Origin: Pseudoneurospora amorphoporcata | Lineage: Eukaryota > Ascomycota > Sordariomycetes > Sordariales > Sordariaceae | Reading direction: 5' to 3' | DNA: 64,000 nucleotides | NCBI GenBank assembly: GCA_033297205.1 | Contig: MU859102.1 | Coordinates: forward strand, 154,820-218,819 | Translations under genes and position numbers: made by a program | Notes under the pieces: model-generated | What the model saw: only the letters and a program-made list of their open reading frames with translations | Databases searched by the model: none | Told to the model about the DNA's origin: nothing | Part shown: piece by piece, positions 46,043-58,431 of the stretch | Position numbering within the stretch: position 1 is the stretch's first letter | Layout of the letters: every line of letters begins with the position of its first letter

Positions 46043-49000
46043 GGTTGAAGCGACGGTCAGCTAGGAAGTATCGATGACATGGGCTGTTAGGGTGTGGTTG
46101 ATGGTGGTGGCGAGACGACGTCGAATGTTTGCGCGTGCAGAGCGGTTGGGGGATCGATGGAAGCAGAAGCAGAAGCAGAGGCGGCGGCTGTTGTTGCTGC
46201 TGGTGCTGCTAGCAGCTTTCTGGCAGGGAACGGTGATGGTGATATGTAGACGCACAGACTGCCGATGCTAATCCAAAAAGCCAAAGATGGGCTGACCGCT
46301 GTCCGGCAATCAGTAGCTTGCCCGTCGTCCGATGTATGTGGAAGTGGATGAAGCGACCAAAAGAATGTTTGACGTCGAGCCCAACAAGCTCAACAAGGTG
46401 CGGTGATGCCTGGAACTGGTGCGTGGTGAGCGTGTGTTGGTGGTCACACGCTTGGATATGAAGCAGGAAAGACGACGTGGAGAGGGAACAAGGGGCCCTT
46501 GGTTAGAGACGTGTGTGTTGTTGGAATCTCCTTATTCGTGACACTGACAGCCAACGAGGAGACTAACGGTAACCACAAAGCCGCCCGGCCGCTAACACAC
46601 TTTGTCTTCTGGGGGAAGGGGAGGGGACCCGAGAGTAGGGGAGAGGGCGCGCAACAGGATTTCTGCGACAACGACAGCAACCCTCTTTATTGTCTTTTGA
46701 AACTCGCGGGCAGGAGAATGGGAAAGCAAAAGCAACCAGCCGAAATGATATGTAATCGTGAAGTATGGATGTCAATACGAGCAGTCAGTAGAACTAGAGG
46801 TGCAGTGGATGCTGTGGAAGAGGTGTGCTTCTGCCACTCAAACTCAAGCCTGTGCAGTGCTTGCCCGCTGTTAGGGTCTGCAGTGGTGCCTGTGGTATGG
46901 CTGCCCGCGATGATCCCCAACTTCCGACTTGTCCGGGGTGGAATATGAGCGCTGGAGGAAGGAGAGAAAGAAACAAGTGCGCAGATTCTTTACACGCTGG
47001 AAGAGACCATGGAAAAAAACCCTCAATGCCGACTGCGGAGCGAAGGGGAAAGAGAGACGAAGGAGAAGTTAGCCCGGCAACTCGACAATGGGGAAAGAAA
47101 ACTGGAGGAGGAGCTCCCCGCCTTCTCCAGCTGAGCATGGAGTCTTTCCACTTGGTTCGACTTGTTGTCACGATGGAAGTGGCCGCCGCGGGGCAGCCGG
47201 AGTCTGGCTGAGCCTGGATTGATTGGGACGATACCTCCTTCCGCCGCTTGCACCTTACCCTCTCTAGCGGGCTGCTGAGAAGAGGAAACCGCGGCGTTGA
47301 ATGCGGCCTGGACGTGGCTACCACTGCGCTGCGAAGAAGGCTGCAATTCGTCTCTGCGACTCTGCAAGACTGCAAAGTTGGAATGTCTGCGACAAGAGAG
47401 CGGGGGCTCCAACGCTAGCGGCGGATTGGACAGCCTGCAGAATCATCCGCCGCCAAGCCGCTACCATAATCGTTGAAGACGCCCCTTGAAACCGGGGCGC
47501 TTCTTTGGCTGCCCACCTCTCACATCGCTCGGGAACCGAAAAAAGACGATGTCGTATTTGGAAATGATGGCATCCAACTTCTGTGCCCCGAGTGTCACAA
47601 GGCCGTGGATAGTGGTAGATGCCGAACCAACACCCGTCGAGGCATCCTTTGAGTGAGAAACGGATTGTTCTTTGCTGTTGTTGGTGTCCCGTCTCGCGAC
47701 TGGCACAGCAAGGCGCAAAAGAAAAAGTGAGCAACAAAGTGGAAGATCGGCACTAGGGACCGAAAAATCGACATGAAACATCGGCCATGTGGATAGGGGA
47801 TTGTTAGGCTTTTTCCCATCTTGTTGCCATCACCGTCAAGAGAGCCGTGGTTCCGGCTCCGGGCAACCTCCACGCCCACCGGACGCAGATAACCGCCCCA
47901 ACCAAACTTTCAACGTTCCATTGCCACCACCAAAATCAGCATACTGGCCTGCATGGAAGCTTTGAGTCCTTTTCTTTGTTGCGTCTTTTGATCCAGCCAC
48001 GGCGGCGATTATTGATACCTATTTCGCTTTTTGCAGGCCACAATCTCATGCTGGAACTGCGTGTAGGCGTGGAAGGGCGGTAGAAAGATAAGAACAACAT
48101 GGGGCAACTTACACCGCGGAAAAAGCCCCCATTCAATTTCCTTGATGCTGTCGCGTAACCCTCCGTCTCATGGATTTCCCTATCGAGAAGTCCGAGCGAC
48201 CCCAGTGACAACAGGCAGACATGCGAACCTATGGACTCCAACTATGTTTTTCCTCACCTGCACCAACCCATCGGCCATCTACACCTTATACATACACCTA
48301 GGTGTGTACCCTGATACCTCACCTCACTCACCTTATACCGTCTGCTGGCCGTATGTGCCCCACTCAACCTTCTTTGTGGTCAAGCCAACGGTTACAGGTG
48401 AGGAGATGAAAGGCCGAGGGCGGAATTAGGTCGCATGAACTCCGACCCGACATTCTTTTTGGCTTTTGCCCCTTTTCCTAATATGATCAATAATACTACC
48501 TAACTCTGTGGTGGATCAGAATTGGTGAGGCATCAGACATCATTCTCGCTGTGGACCATAAGGACGTACACTAGAGACGCGATATCTGATCTCTCTCAAC
48601 TGCCCTCTCAACAAAGACAAAAAGACTACCGATGCAAGCCAGGGAAACCCCCAGCGGATCCTCCACACAACGAACGGAACATGAAAATCTTGTTGTTCCA
48701 GGAACAGGGATGTTTTCAGAGCACCGAGATGCCTAAAGAAGATCGACGCTGAAACCGCTGTCGTTTCATCAACTCCCGTGCCCAAAGAGGCCACAGACAC
48801 CACAGGTTGAACGTCATAGTGCAAATCCCCACGATTGGTCGGGAACGATCCCAATCTCTCGCTCCGTCGCCTACCAAGTGTTACTTTCGCGCGCGCGGGG
48901 GATTCGTCGTCCAGGATAGATTATCCAAGGCCGCGAATGGGGTCATCTTTTTGAGACTTTGACGGAGAAGCGACAGGCGGTCTGGCTCCGGCAAAGTGAT

Positions 49001-50714
49001 CATCTTCAGCTTCGCGGCTGCTGACACCGAGGTGTGACTTCGGAAGGGTGAGAGATGAAGAGCACAAGGGCAAGCGTGTAGTAATCTCCTTTTGGGGAGG
49101 CTCAGCGCATCTCCCTTTCGGATAGTTGAAGGAAGAGATCATATCGAGACAAAGCCTGCTTTCCACTTCCCCTGAAGCGCAGCGAGATAACGGCAATAGC
49201 CAATTCCGAAGAATGGCTTGCGCCTCTACCTACGACGTACTAGTATTTGCGTTCTCTCGTCTCGCGACGGCATGACGGACGGCGGTCATATATCTGTGGC
49301 CACCAACAGCGCGTTCGTATCGCCCATCCCGTGTTTGTGTGACAACACGACAGGCACAACAGCGAGGACTTGAGGTCATGCCATGACAGGTATGTGTCGT
49401 TGCGGTCTGTTGTCCCATATCGGATGCCGGACCGTGCTTGCGTTGCAATCCTCGTCATCAATGCCAGTTCCCTTATATCTCGCCTCTGGCCGGGCGTCGG
49501 CCGCAGACGGAGACAAGACAAGGTACAGATATAGCCCATTCCGAACAAGACATTCAGCCCGAGAGAGACGGAGGATGCGCACAAGGGAGTGGGTGAGTGC
49601 GCGGGAAGGGAAGAAAAGGGGTCTCAAGGAGCCAAGGGAAGGGAGCACTGCTCTTGGCTGTGTGTGCAGTGCGGCGTGACAAGAGCGCGTACTGCGATGC
49701 GTACAACACTACATACTTGCTGCATAGCGTGTACAGGCATGGGACCATGTGCACACGTGCATGCTTATTTTCTGTGAGAAAGTGCGGAGGGAAGATCATG
49801 CATCAAGGAGTTCATCCTTTATTCCTTACATATCTTTGTCAAAAGGCTTTCCCTGGAGAACCCTGGGTTGTTGTTTCGCATGATATTTGAGGATCGCAAG
49901 AGGGCCACTGCCGATGTAACTGGACGAGGGCTTGAAACGTCTTGTGCAGTGGTCGGATCCCGAAGAGACGGTGCCATTCAACAGGCAGCTCCCGTTTTCA
50001 ACTGAAAGACGAAACATTCATGGGATCAGATGGATGATGGGCCGGCCGGGCAGCCACGTTCTCGCCCGCATGCGATTTTATGCGATGGGAAAGGAATGGG
50101 CTAGATGGGCCAAGCCACACTGGAATTGGCTCGAGTGGAGTTAGCTCGCGCCACACTCCACCAGAAATGCCACAATTGCACATCGGAAATTGTAAGGAGG
50201 CGGGAGTGCAAGAACGAAAGTGAGGCTCCGCTTCTGCTTTGCTTCGAAGCTGCCCGGGCTTCGGTCGGCGCCAGGAGCTTTCGAAATTCTCGAAAAGCCA
50301 TGAGGAACATTGATCCGTCGTGAGCTAACCAAGCTTCGTCTTTCATCCCATTTCTCGCAACATGCCTGAATCCGGCCGGGATCGACAGCTTCTGCATCGA
50401 GATCGCTCCCCTTTCCCCTGTGTGATCTTGTTACCCTGTCTCGCCTGTCTTGCGCCCGTCACGCCGGCTCATCAACTGGCCTTGTAGTGAACGGAGAGTG
50501 CAAAGATTACCAATGCATAAAAAACGACATTGAACAAAATGAGAGGGTTCACGAGGATTTGACGCAGCACACAACAAGGTAGAACTACACTCCCGGGCTT
50601 TGTTACCGCGCCCCCTGCCCCTGTCCCCGTCCGCTGCCCGGTGGTCTGCTTCACAAGCTCCAACTTTCTCCAGAGAGCCAACGAGAACGATAAGAAACAA
50701 GCTGGACAATTCCC

Positions 50715-50743
<29 letters not shown>
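50715..50743. repeat. Poly-A run of 29 bases
   Basis: Uninterrupted A run. It is not next to a sequence that looks like a retroposed gene copy, so I call it simple repeat only. Confidence 0.8.
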
Positions 50744-50746
<3 letters not shown>

Positions 50747-51720
50747 TACATGGACCTGATGGCCGTGACAAGATGGAGAGTGGGGTGCAGTGAACTGGGC
50801 CATAAACATAACATCAAGAAGCTTGACGTTCGCAATTGGCAGGAATTCAAGTTCTTGGCAGAGCGGTCCCGACCGGCATGGAGCCCCGCAACATTCTCAT
50901 TGGTGGCAAGCTGACTGGGAAACCGGTATGATAACATCATTCTCTGGATCTGATTACCCTGCGACAGACTGTTTCCGGGTCCGATCGACCACTGCTATCG
51001 AAGCTCTCTACACTATCGCGCGCCGGACTGGGCTGCTTGCGCCGTGGTGGACAGCGGGCACCGACCAATACAGGGCCTGGCAGTTGGGCCGGCTTGGGAT
51101 TTCCATTCTTCTAGCCAGACATTGGCCCTGTTCTGCCGTAGGCGGACAAGGAAGGAAGAGAGCGAGGCCCGGGGACGATAGCGGATGGACAGTGATCACA
51201 AAGCTGGATGGATGGATGGACACAGAACCGGCAGGGCGGGTGGTTTTCTACGTTCGGTAGGTAGGTATTAAGTCCAAGTCACTCAGTTGGCGGGCCATGC
51301 CATCATCCCACCCACTCTCCATTCAATCCAATACCAGGCCAGCAGAGCACCACTGGATACTGGATAAAAACCCGTGGATACGTAAGGTATACGTGCATCT
51401 TGGCAGGACTTGGAAGAACTAGCAAGAAAAAAAAGAAGAAACAAGCAACTGTCTTTCGGTAGGTATCCTGTCCTGATGAATTTCCCATCGAGCCATTCTC
51501 CTGTTTGCCATCAGCTTGCTCTGTTTGTTCAGAACCGAAAAAAGGAGAATCCTGCCAATCTCGGCCGCGGATTGACAACTCGTTCTGGGAGCACAACGAG
51601 ACCGATTTCCTACACGATCAACGACTACCTACCTTGGACAACCATACACCCGCCATAACCAAACCCCCATCGTCGCATACATACAGGCCATCCGGGTCCG
51701 CGTCGTCGATTCGCATACGC

Positions 51721-51742
51721 ATCGCATCGCATCGCATCGCAT
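51721..51742. repeat. ATCGC pentanucleotide repeat
   Basis: At least four perfect ATCGC units and one degenerate unit, in intergenic sequence. Confidence 0.8.
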
Positions 51743-52516
51743 CTCATCGCAACCGCACAACGGCAACGGCGATCCTGGGTGCCTTGCCTAGCAGCAAAAA
51801 ACTCGACCTCATCCATACCTATATCCAATATCCATGATCCCGGGAATTGGATCCGATTGATCGAGAACGGCCGCCCCGCTCCCAGCTCAGCTCTCCAATT
51901 CGCAATCCCGGTTTTTACTGTTTATTTTCCTCTCTCTTTTCTTCCACTGCTCACTGGCTCCTTATTATCGTCATCGACAGCGCCCTTCAATCTGCTGGCC
52001 CCGGTGCCACTGCCCGGCCTGACTGACGCCGCCAAGGCCCGTTAGCGAGCTATCGTCCGATACCCGAATGGACCCTCGCCAGACGCTCACCTGTCGTCCC
52101 CCAAGCCCACCGTCCTTCTTTAACTGACGTCCTCCCCCGGCGCATCAGACGGCCTACGAGGGCCTGTGACGAACTGGACGGCCGACCATCATCTTGTATG
52201 CTGCTGCTGCTGCTTGCGCTGCCGCCCGGCTCGTACGAGACATCACATCCATCCAGAGCCCTGAAGCCCGAGACCTCTGATCCATCCATCCGCTTTCTAA
52301 TCACTACATAAACACCAATTGGTGCCCCGCGGCCGGTACCTGGAACCTGGAACTGCATCTGTTCTGTCCCTGTGCCTGTGCCTGTCCTGTGGTGTCCTGG
52401 ACGCTGAAAACACATTATTAGCGAGATTATCCCAGTCTCGCTTCAAGAGCTAAAGAAAGAAACAAGCAAGGAAGCCAAATCTGGAACAATTCAACAAACC
52501 CGCTCACGCCCATGGC

Positions 52517-52526
52517 NNNNNNNNNN
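52517..52526. other. Assembly gap (10 N)
   Basis: Ten unknown bases; the real gap length is unknown. Flanking sequence from 52527 to about 52746 is made of homopolymers (A19, C38, T13, T14), which suggests low-quality bases. Confidence 0.98.
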
Positions 52527-52617
52527 TAAAAAAAATTTTTAGTGTTTTTTTCCCCTGTGCTTTTAAATATCAAAAAAAAAAAAAAAAAAATTAACCCAAA
52601 AATGTAAAAATAAAAAA

Positions 52618-52619
<2 letters not shown>

Positions 52620-52657
<38 letters not shown>

Positions 52658-52670
52658 TTTTTTTTTTTTT
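52620..52670. repeat. Poly-C (38) followed by poly-T (13)
   Basis: C at 52620-52657 then T at 52658-52670. A homopolymer C run this long is unusual in fungal DNA and is next to a gap; artefact is likely. Confidence 0.75.
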
Positions 52671-52975
52671 CGGCGGTCAAAGACACACCACACAACCCAG
52701 AAGCCAAGCTGCGAGCCGTAAAAGCTCATTCATTTTTTTTTTTTTTCTTTTTGCCCAATATCAAAAACACGAAGCCAAAAGAGGATACCCAATATCCCTT
52801 ATTACATATCGCTGTCATAATTGTCTGCCCGATCCCCGTACTACCTCCGTTACCACCGTCACACCCCCCCCCCCATTCGAGCCCTAGTCAGTCTCTACCC
52901 CCCAAGTCCTAACCCTCCCGCCGCCGGACTACTGGCAGGACTGCACTGGTAGAGGTACCGATACCGTCATCGTGG

Positions 52976-55900
52976 ATGGGCCTGATCGGACGGGGTTCGC
53001 TGGGGACCATGATGCCGGTCTCCATATTTCCGGTGGATTCGAGGCGCAGGAGGAAATCCCTCCTGTTACCATTAAAGACCGACTCGGATGGGTCTGGATC
53101 GAACCGTTCTGTGGCCAGCCCTGTCGCTACTATCCCGAGTTCACCGGCCAGTTCTTCCTCCGTCAACGTCGAGGGGGACCACAAGCTGTTCTCCCTTTCC
53201 AACCTCAGCCACAGGACAAAAAGGTCTCACAGCAGCCGGGACTCGTCCGTCTTCGAGTACAGCGTCACCGGCCCTGCCCCCGGCAACATCCAGCATAACA
53301 ACAGCACCAGCAGCAACAGCAGCGCTAACCACAACGCACGACCCTCGAGCTTCTCACATCGGCGCAAACTGTCAAAGTCCCGGCCTGTCTCGGCCCCCTT
53401 CGAGGTGATGAATCGCCGAAGCTCAGGCTTCTCGGACGACTATAGTCGCATGTCAGTCGCCGACACTCTGAGCACATGCACAACAACCCCGGCCTCCATC
53501 GAATGGAAGTCCCAAGATGTCGAGGGCTTTTCGGCTCTCGAAACCGACACCAAACTACTAACGACAAAGACACCTTACCTTGTCGTCACCACAGACTATC
53601 TCGTCAAGGTTAAGAACCGCGCCGATGTCTTCGCCCTGTTCCCTCAGCTTCAGAGCGACGGCCAACGACCAGCGAGCATGGGCCCCCCGCCAGAACCCAT
53701 CCTCGTCATCCCGACTACCTCGATTGTCTCCGTCTTTGTGGCCGAGAGCACCAAACCGTCCTTTGGCTTGGAAGTATGGTGGAAGGCACAATCCGGGGTC
53801 TCCTTCCTTCATACCACCTTCTACTTTGATCTTCCCACCGACAGAGATGAGCAGCTATATAATATCGTTCAGACTATCCGGGGACCACATATCGAAGACA
53901 AGGATTTTGCGCGCCGCTCAGTCGAGGTATCCGAGCTCATCAGGACGATTCAAGAGACTGAGGAGCCCAAGTTTATCAACCATAATCTGCAAATATTTCC
54001 TGTAGTACCACGAGGCATCACCCGGAAGGAGTCTGGCTTCAAGCAAGAGGATGACCCCAAGAAGCCACAGGAAAGCCCAGCATTCTACCTGGTCATTGGA
54101 CCTCACCTCTGCTATTTTATTGAACTGCAAAGGGGCAAGAACGGCGACCTTGTTTGCAAGCACAAGACTTTTGGTCTAATAACATTGGAACTCTTCGAGG
54201 CCGACTGGACCATCCACCAGGAGAGATTCAATATCACCTTCCGGTAAGAGCATCTAACCATTGTCTTGCCTTTGAAAGGCTCTCATCTTGCTAACGTGTA
54301 TTCAGGGATCCATTCCAAGCGCCAGTCACACTAGAACTCGCTAGTCGCTATTACCGCCACATCATTCGTGACTTCTGTGCTGTCGACCGCTACCTCAAGC
54401 CTGCATGGCCGCAAATCTGGCAGAGCCGCGAGATCTTCCATGTTACCGGACTTAAGGAGACGCATCTCGTTACCGCCGGCGAGGATTTTGGAAGCGTCAA
54501 GAGGACCCTTGATGCCTACCTAGCAGCCTACCGATGCCCCGCGGTCGATTGGGAGATCAACTGGAAGACCAAGTTCGCTCCCGAGTTTCGCCTACTGCCC
54601 GCTAAGGATGGAAACAGCTACTCACCACTCCAACTGTTAGCTGTTCTACGCGCATTGAGATACAATGACTACTTCAACTCATTGTCGTTCCGTGATGTCG
54701 ACCTTGGCGTGCTCTGGAGCGTGAGCGATCACCATGCGAGAAGGGGAAACGTTGCCTGGCTGAGCAGGACCCGTAAGTCTGCCGGCTTGATATCATTGTT
54801 GGTTTTTAGGTTACTAACTTCGTTCCCACAGTGGTGGCTTTGGGAACCGACGAGATCGAGGTCCTTAAGATCAGCCCCGTACTTCACCAGGAGTTCCATG
54901 CCCTTGCCTTTTGCTCGGAAAACATCCGCCAGATCGACTTTACCAATGCGTCCAAGTCTTACCCCAACAAGGTCTCGACCAGCGGTCAAGATACGCCTAC
55001 CCTTCAGTTCCTTACGCCGATTCTTGAGCTACTCAAGGCCGGCATCACACGATGCAATCGCCTGATTCTTGCGGGCAACCTGCTGCTTCAACCTGATCTC
55101 GCGGAGCTGGCGGAGGCGCTGAAGGCCGCTCCTATTCAAGCACTGGATGTCTCCTATTGCGGCTTGGATGATATGAGTCTGCGAGACTTGATTATCACAC
55201 CTCTTCTGGATGGACCTCGGATGGTGCAGCTTCTGGATTTGTCCGGTAACCCTGGGCGCGTGGCGTGTCAGACAGTTCCTGATCTGCTTTACAGTCTTGG
55301 GGATCTGAGGGAACTGAACCTCGCTGGCAGTCTTCGGGGCGAAATGGCTGGACCATTGCTCCCCATCGAGGCACTTGAGAATCTCCCGGGGCTGGAACTA
55401 CTTGATGTCTCGAATTATGCAGTAAGTAGTGACAAAGATCGGGGGCCGGGAGCTATTGCTGACTTCATTTTAGCTTAATATCCCTACTTTGCGCGAGATC
55501 GAAGAGTGGCTGGCATTGAGAGGTTCCAAGATTGACAACCAGGTACCTGTGCGATTCCGGAAGTTGGTATTGAACCGATGCGCCATCACCGGAACTAAAG
55601 CCGCCAGGCTGTTCAACGCCATCGGTGTGAATCACGGGCTTTATCTCTGTCTCAACGGTAACCCGGTCGAAGAAGGAATCGACGCTTTGTGTGACGCCAT
55701 TCGACAATCACAGACCCCGGCCGGATTGAGCATGGAGATGATCGAGTTCCGAGAAGAAAGTCACTACCTTTCGTTAATCAGGGCACTCACGGAAACCAGA
55801 TACATCACCTCGTTGAGCCTTCTCGGAACTGCGCCCTCCACCCCGTCTCAAGGCACCTGCAGTCGCGAAGCTATTCGGGTATTCGAGCGCTTCTTCGCCG

Positions 55901-57345
55901 AAAACAGGTCGATCCGTTATCTGGACATTTCCGGCTTCAGCGGTAAACTCGACGATGGACAACTCGCCAAGGGCTTCGGGCGGTCTCTTATCGGCTTAAC
56001 GCGCAACAAATACCTGACCTACCTCAGGATTCGGAACCAGAACCTGCATGAGGACGCGGGTATTTTGGGCAAGGTGATCAGCGAAAACAGGCAGTTGATG
56101 CTGTTTGACTGCCAGGACAACAAGTTCAACTGCACGAGCTTCCAGTTTTTGGTACAGAGCATGCGGACGAATACACAGATCATCGAATTTCCCGTCGAGA
56201 GGAGGGAGAGGGACACCATTTGGAAGAACACGTTACAGGGACTGAACAGAGGTCCATATGGTCAGATTTTGACCAGCACCACGGGAACCGGTACGGTACC
56301 TACCAAGGGCAAGAAGGGGAAGAAACATGAGAGCCACAAGTCTTTGTCGTTGGGCAAGATGACGCAACATCCCACGGCCAACGGCAGCAGCAGCAACCTG
56401 AAGGATCCACTGAAGGAGCAGGAGACCATGCTTCGTACCGTGCTCTCACGACTCTTCGATGAGCTCGACGGCTACCTCAGGCGGAACCGCCACGCGCTCG
56501 AGGAAGCTTCCGGACAAATGCTCGATTTTGATGGTCTTGCTTCTGACGGTCAGGAGGAGGTCTGGCCCGGTTCGCCTGCGGCCGTGGACGTTGAGAATCC
56601 CATTGACGACACGGGTAGAAACGCAGTAGATATGTCCCCTACCGAACAAGGATCAGGAGGCCAAGGAGGACTGGCACCAGACACGGCCGCAATGCTCAAA
56701 GCACGCCGGGCGACCGTCCGCTCGTCCATGATCGCCTCCGGCAAATACAACATCGGCGCCTACCCATCACCACCAACCTTGCCGCCACCCCCGATCCCGT
56801 CCTTCTCACTCTTCCCGGACATCAGCGAAACCACCCTCGATCCCGTCACCGAAGTCGACACCCCGATGTTCGAGTTCCAGCGCGAACTGGAGCTGGCCGC
56901 CGATTCCGCCATCAACGGTACTGGTGACGCAACCCCCATTTTTACGAACGAGATTGACCGCAACAGCGGCATCTACGCCAACGGCACCGGCTACGGAAGC
57001 AGCGGATATCTTAGCCAGCACAGCGCCAGCAGCAGCCGCAGCGAGGACATCAGCCCCATGACGATGCCGCCCGCGCCTAACCCGCCCACCACGGCGCCGC
57101 CGCCGATTCCCAGGGTTCCGGTTTCCAGCAGGAACAGCTCGTTCCAGCCACCGCCACCGCCGACTATGGCTCCGCCACCACCGCCTAGGCCTACCTCCAC
57201 CTCCGCGCTGGCGTCCGCTTCGACACCGGCTATACTGGAGTCGACCAACGCCAGCAAGAGGAGCGGAACCATTATTAGTGCAGAGGAGGATGATTCCGAG
57301 CTTATGAAGTTGATCAGGGATTTTGGAGCTACTGGCTTCGCTTGA
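52976..57345 (+). CDS. PH-like / leucine-rich-repeat protein with proline-rich C-terminus (CARMIL-like architecture)
   Basis: Function not established; the domain order resembles CARMIL proteins that bind membranes and actin-capping protein. Four exons: 52976-54243, 54306-54772, 54832-55421 and 55474-57345 (1398 aa). The introns (62, 59 and 52 bp) have standard donors and CTAAC/CTGAC branches. Seen: a Ser-rich N-terminus, a PH-like region (about 165-420, two blocks such as PYLVVTTDYLVKVKN and HLCYFIELQRGKNGDL), and LRR repeats of the RNI type (about 590-1030; IQALDVSYCGLDD, VQLLDLSGNPG, LRELNLAGS). A basic stretch (KGKKGKKHESHK) and a proline-rich tail with PPPP runs (about 1225-1370) follow. 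An upstream in-frame stop at about 52910 limits the start unless a 5' exon exists. The CARMIL link is inference. Confidence 0.85.
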
Positions 57346-58431
57346 TCTGTTCACGTCGTCACATCACATCCACCAACATCTACCTAAATTAATCCGCGCG
57401 ACCTGAGAGACCGAATGGTTCTCGGTTGCATAATAAGCGGGTCATCTCTAGGGCAGAAAGAATGACTGTTTAACAGTCACTGTACATACCAAAAACACAT
57501 CACAACATTTCAATTTTCACACACATTATTGGCAGGGGAGTGAGCATCCCTGGGGGTTTCTTTTCTCCCAGATTGACAATGGGGGATTCCTTCCCTGGAT
57601 TTTCCTACTATATCTTTTACTACTACAACAACTACTACTACTGCAGTGTGTTTTGATACCCCGTACATACATACATATATCGTGCACGCGAAGCAGGCAG
57701 GACGAATTGAGCGGATGAGGGGGCAGCCTGTGGGGAAGCAGCAAAGATCGGATGGATATGCAGGGGCTTGGATTGCGGTCGGCAATTGAAGTAATGCCCG
57801 GAGGGTTGTACATACAGGAGGTATGCTCGCGGCGAAACGGCCGGGTAAGCGAAAAGAGTGGATGGATGTAGGATAAGAAAGAAGGAAGGAATCCATTGGA
57901 AAGAAAGAAAGGCATTGAAAGGACCGGTTGGTTAATGGGTATGGCATGGCATAGTCAGTCGGTTGGCGGTCGGTTGGGACGGTATGCATTGTGCGTGGTT
58001 GAGCTAAAGGTATCTATGGATTGGAAAGGGATGATCATCTTCGGGACATGATAGGAGTATTAGGAATAGGAATAGGATATAGATAAAGGATAAGGTTACA
58101 CGCACTAGTCATTTGATAGAGGGGCACGCATGTGATAGTAAACGTAAATAAACATGACAATATTAAGCGCCGCTGTCAGTTTCGTTTTGCTGTGGCTTTG
58201 TTTTCCAAATCTCAGGCTTCAGTTACCACGCCCAGCTGGGTTCGTGAGCAGTTAGATCGAGAGGCTCGGTGGTATACAGTAAATATGGATAAGTTGGTCT
58301 TCACCTCTCCCTCAACTTCTCTTTACTTCATTTCAGACACCTCTCTTTTCACCTTTCTCTTCACTTCTCACACTCTATTGACTTCTCTACACCTCTCTCT
58401 TCACCTGTCTCTTCACTTCTATGTCTACGCA
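57346..58431. other. Convergent intergenic region LRR gene / HTD2
   Basis: About 1.1 kb with no supportable gene. It holds ACT-rich triplets near 57618-57642 and a pyrimidine-rich repeat block from 58300. Confidence 0.55.
58300..58428. repeat. Imperfect CTCTCTTCACCT-type repeat block
   Basis: Repeated units of about 12-20 bp rich in C and T (variants of TCTCTTCACTTC) immediately downstream of the HTD2 stop codon. Confidence 0.7.

Larger units (their letters stand above)
46043..52975. other. Longest intergenic region (about 6.9 kb), contains the assembly gap
   Basis: Divergent upstream space between nrc-1 and the LRR gene. No supportable protein gene: frames up to 193 codons lack motifs and are compositionally biased. 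Contents: a GAAGCA hexamer run in the nrc-1 leader (about 46159-46179), GTAGGTA motifs (51256-51269, 51457-51466), a 29-A run (50715-50743), ATCGC repeats (51721-51742) and the gap with flanking homopolymers (52517-52746). The last 60 bp hold an intron-acceptor-like signal (CCTAACCCTC...TGGCAG, ending about 52938), so the LRR gene could have an extra 5' exon here. Confidence 0.55.

Noticed and set aside
46794..47375. 193-codon frame upstream of nrc-1
   Set aside because: Low-complexity Ser/Pro/Leu composition with no recognisable motif; its frame reads through leader-like sequence.
50700..50760. Poly-A run as the end of a retroposon
   Set aside because: No coding remnant, target-site duplication or internal promoter is visible beside it.
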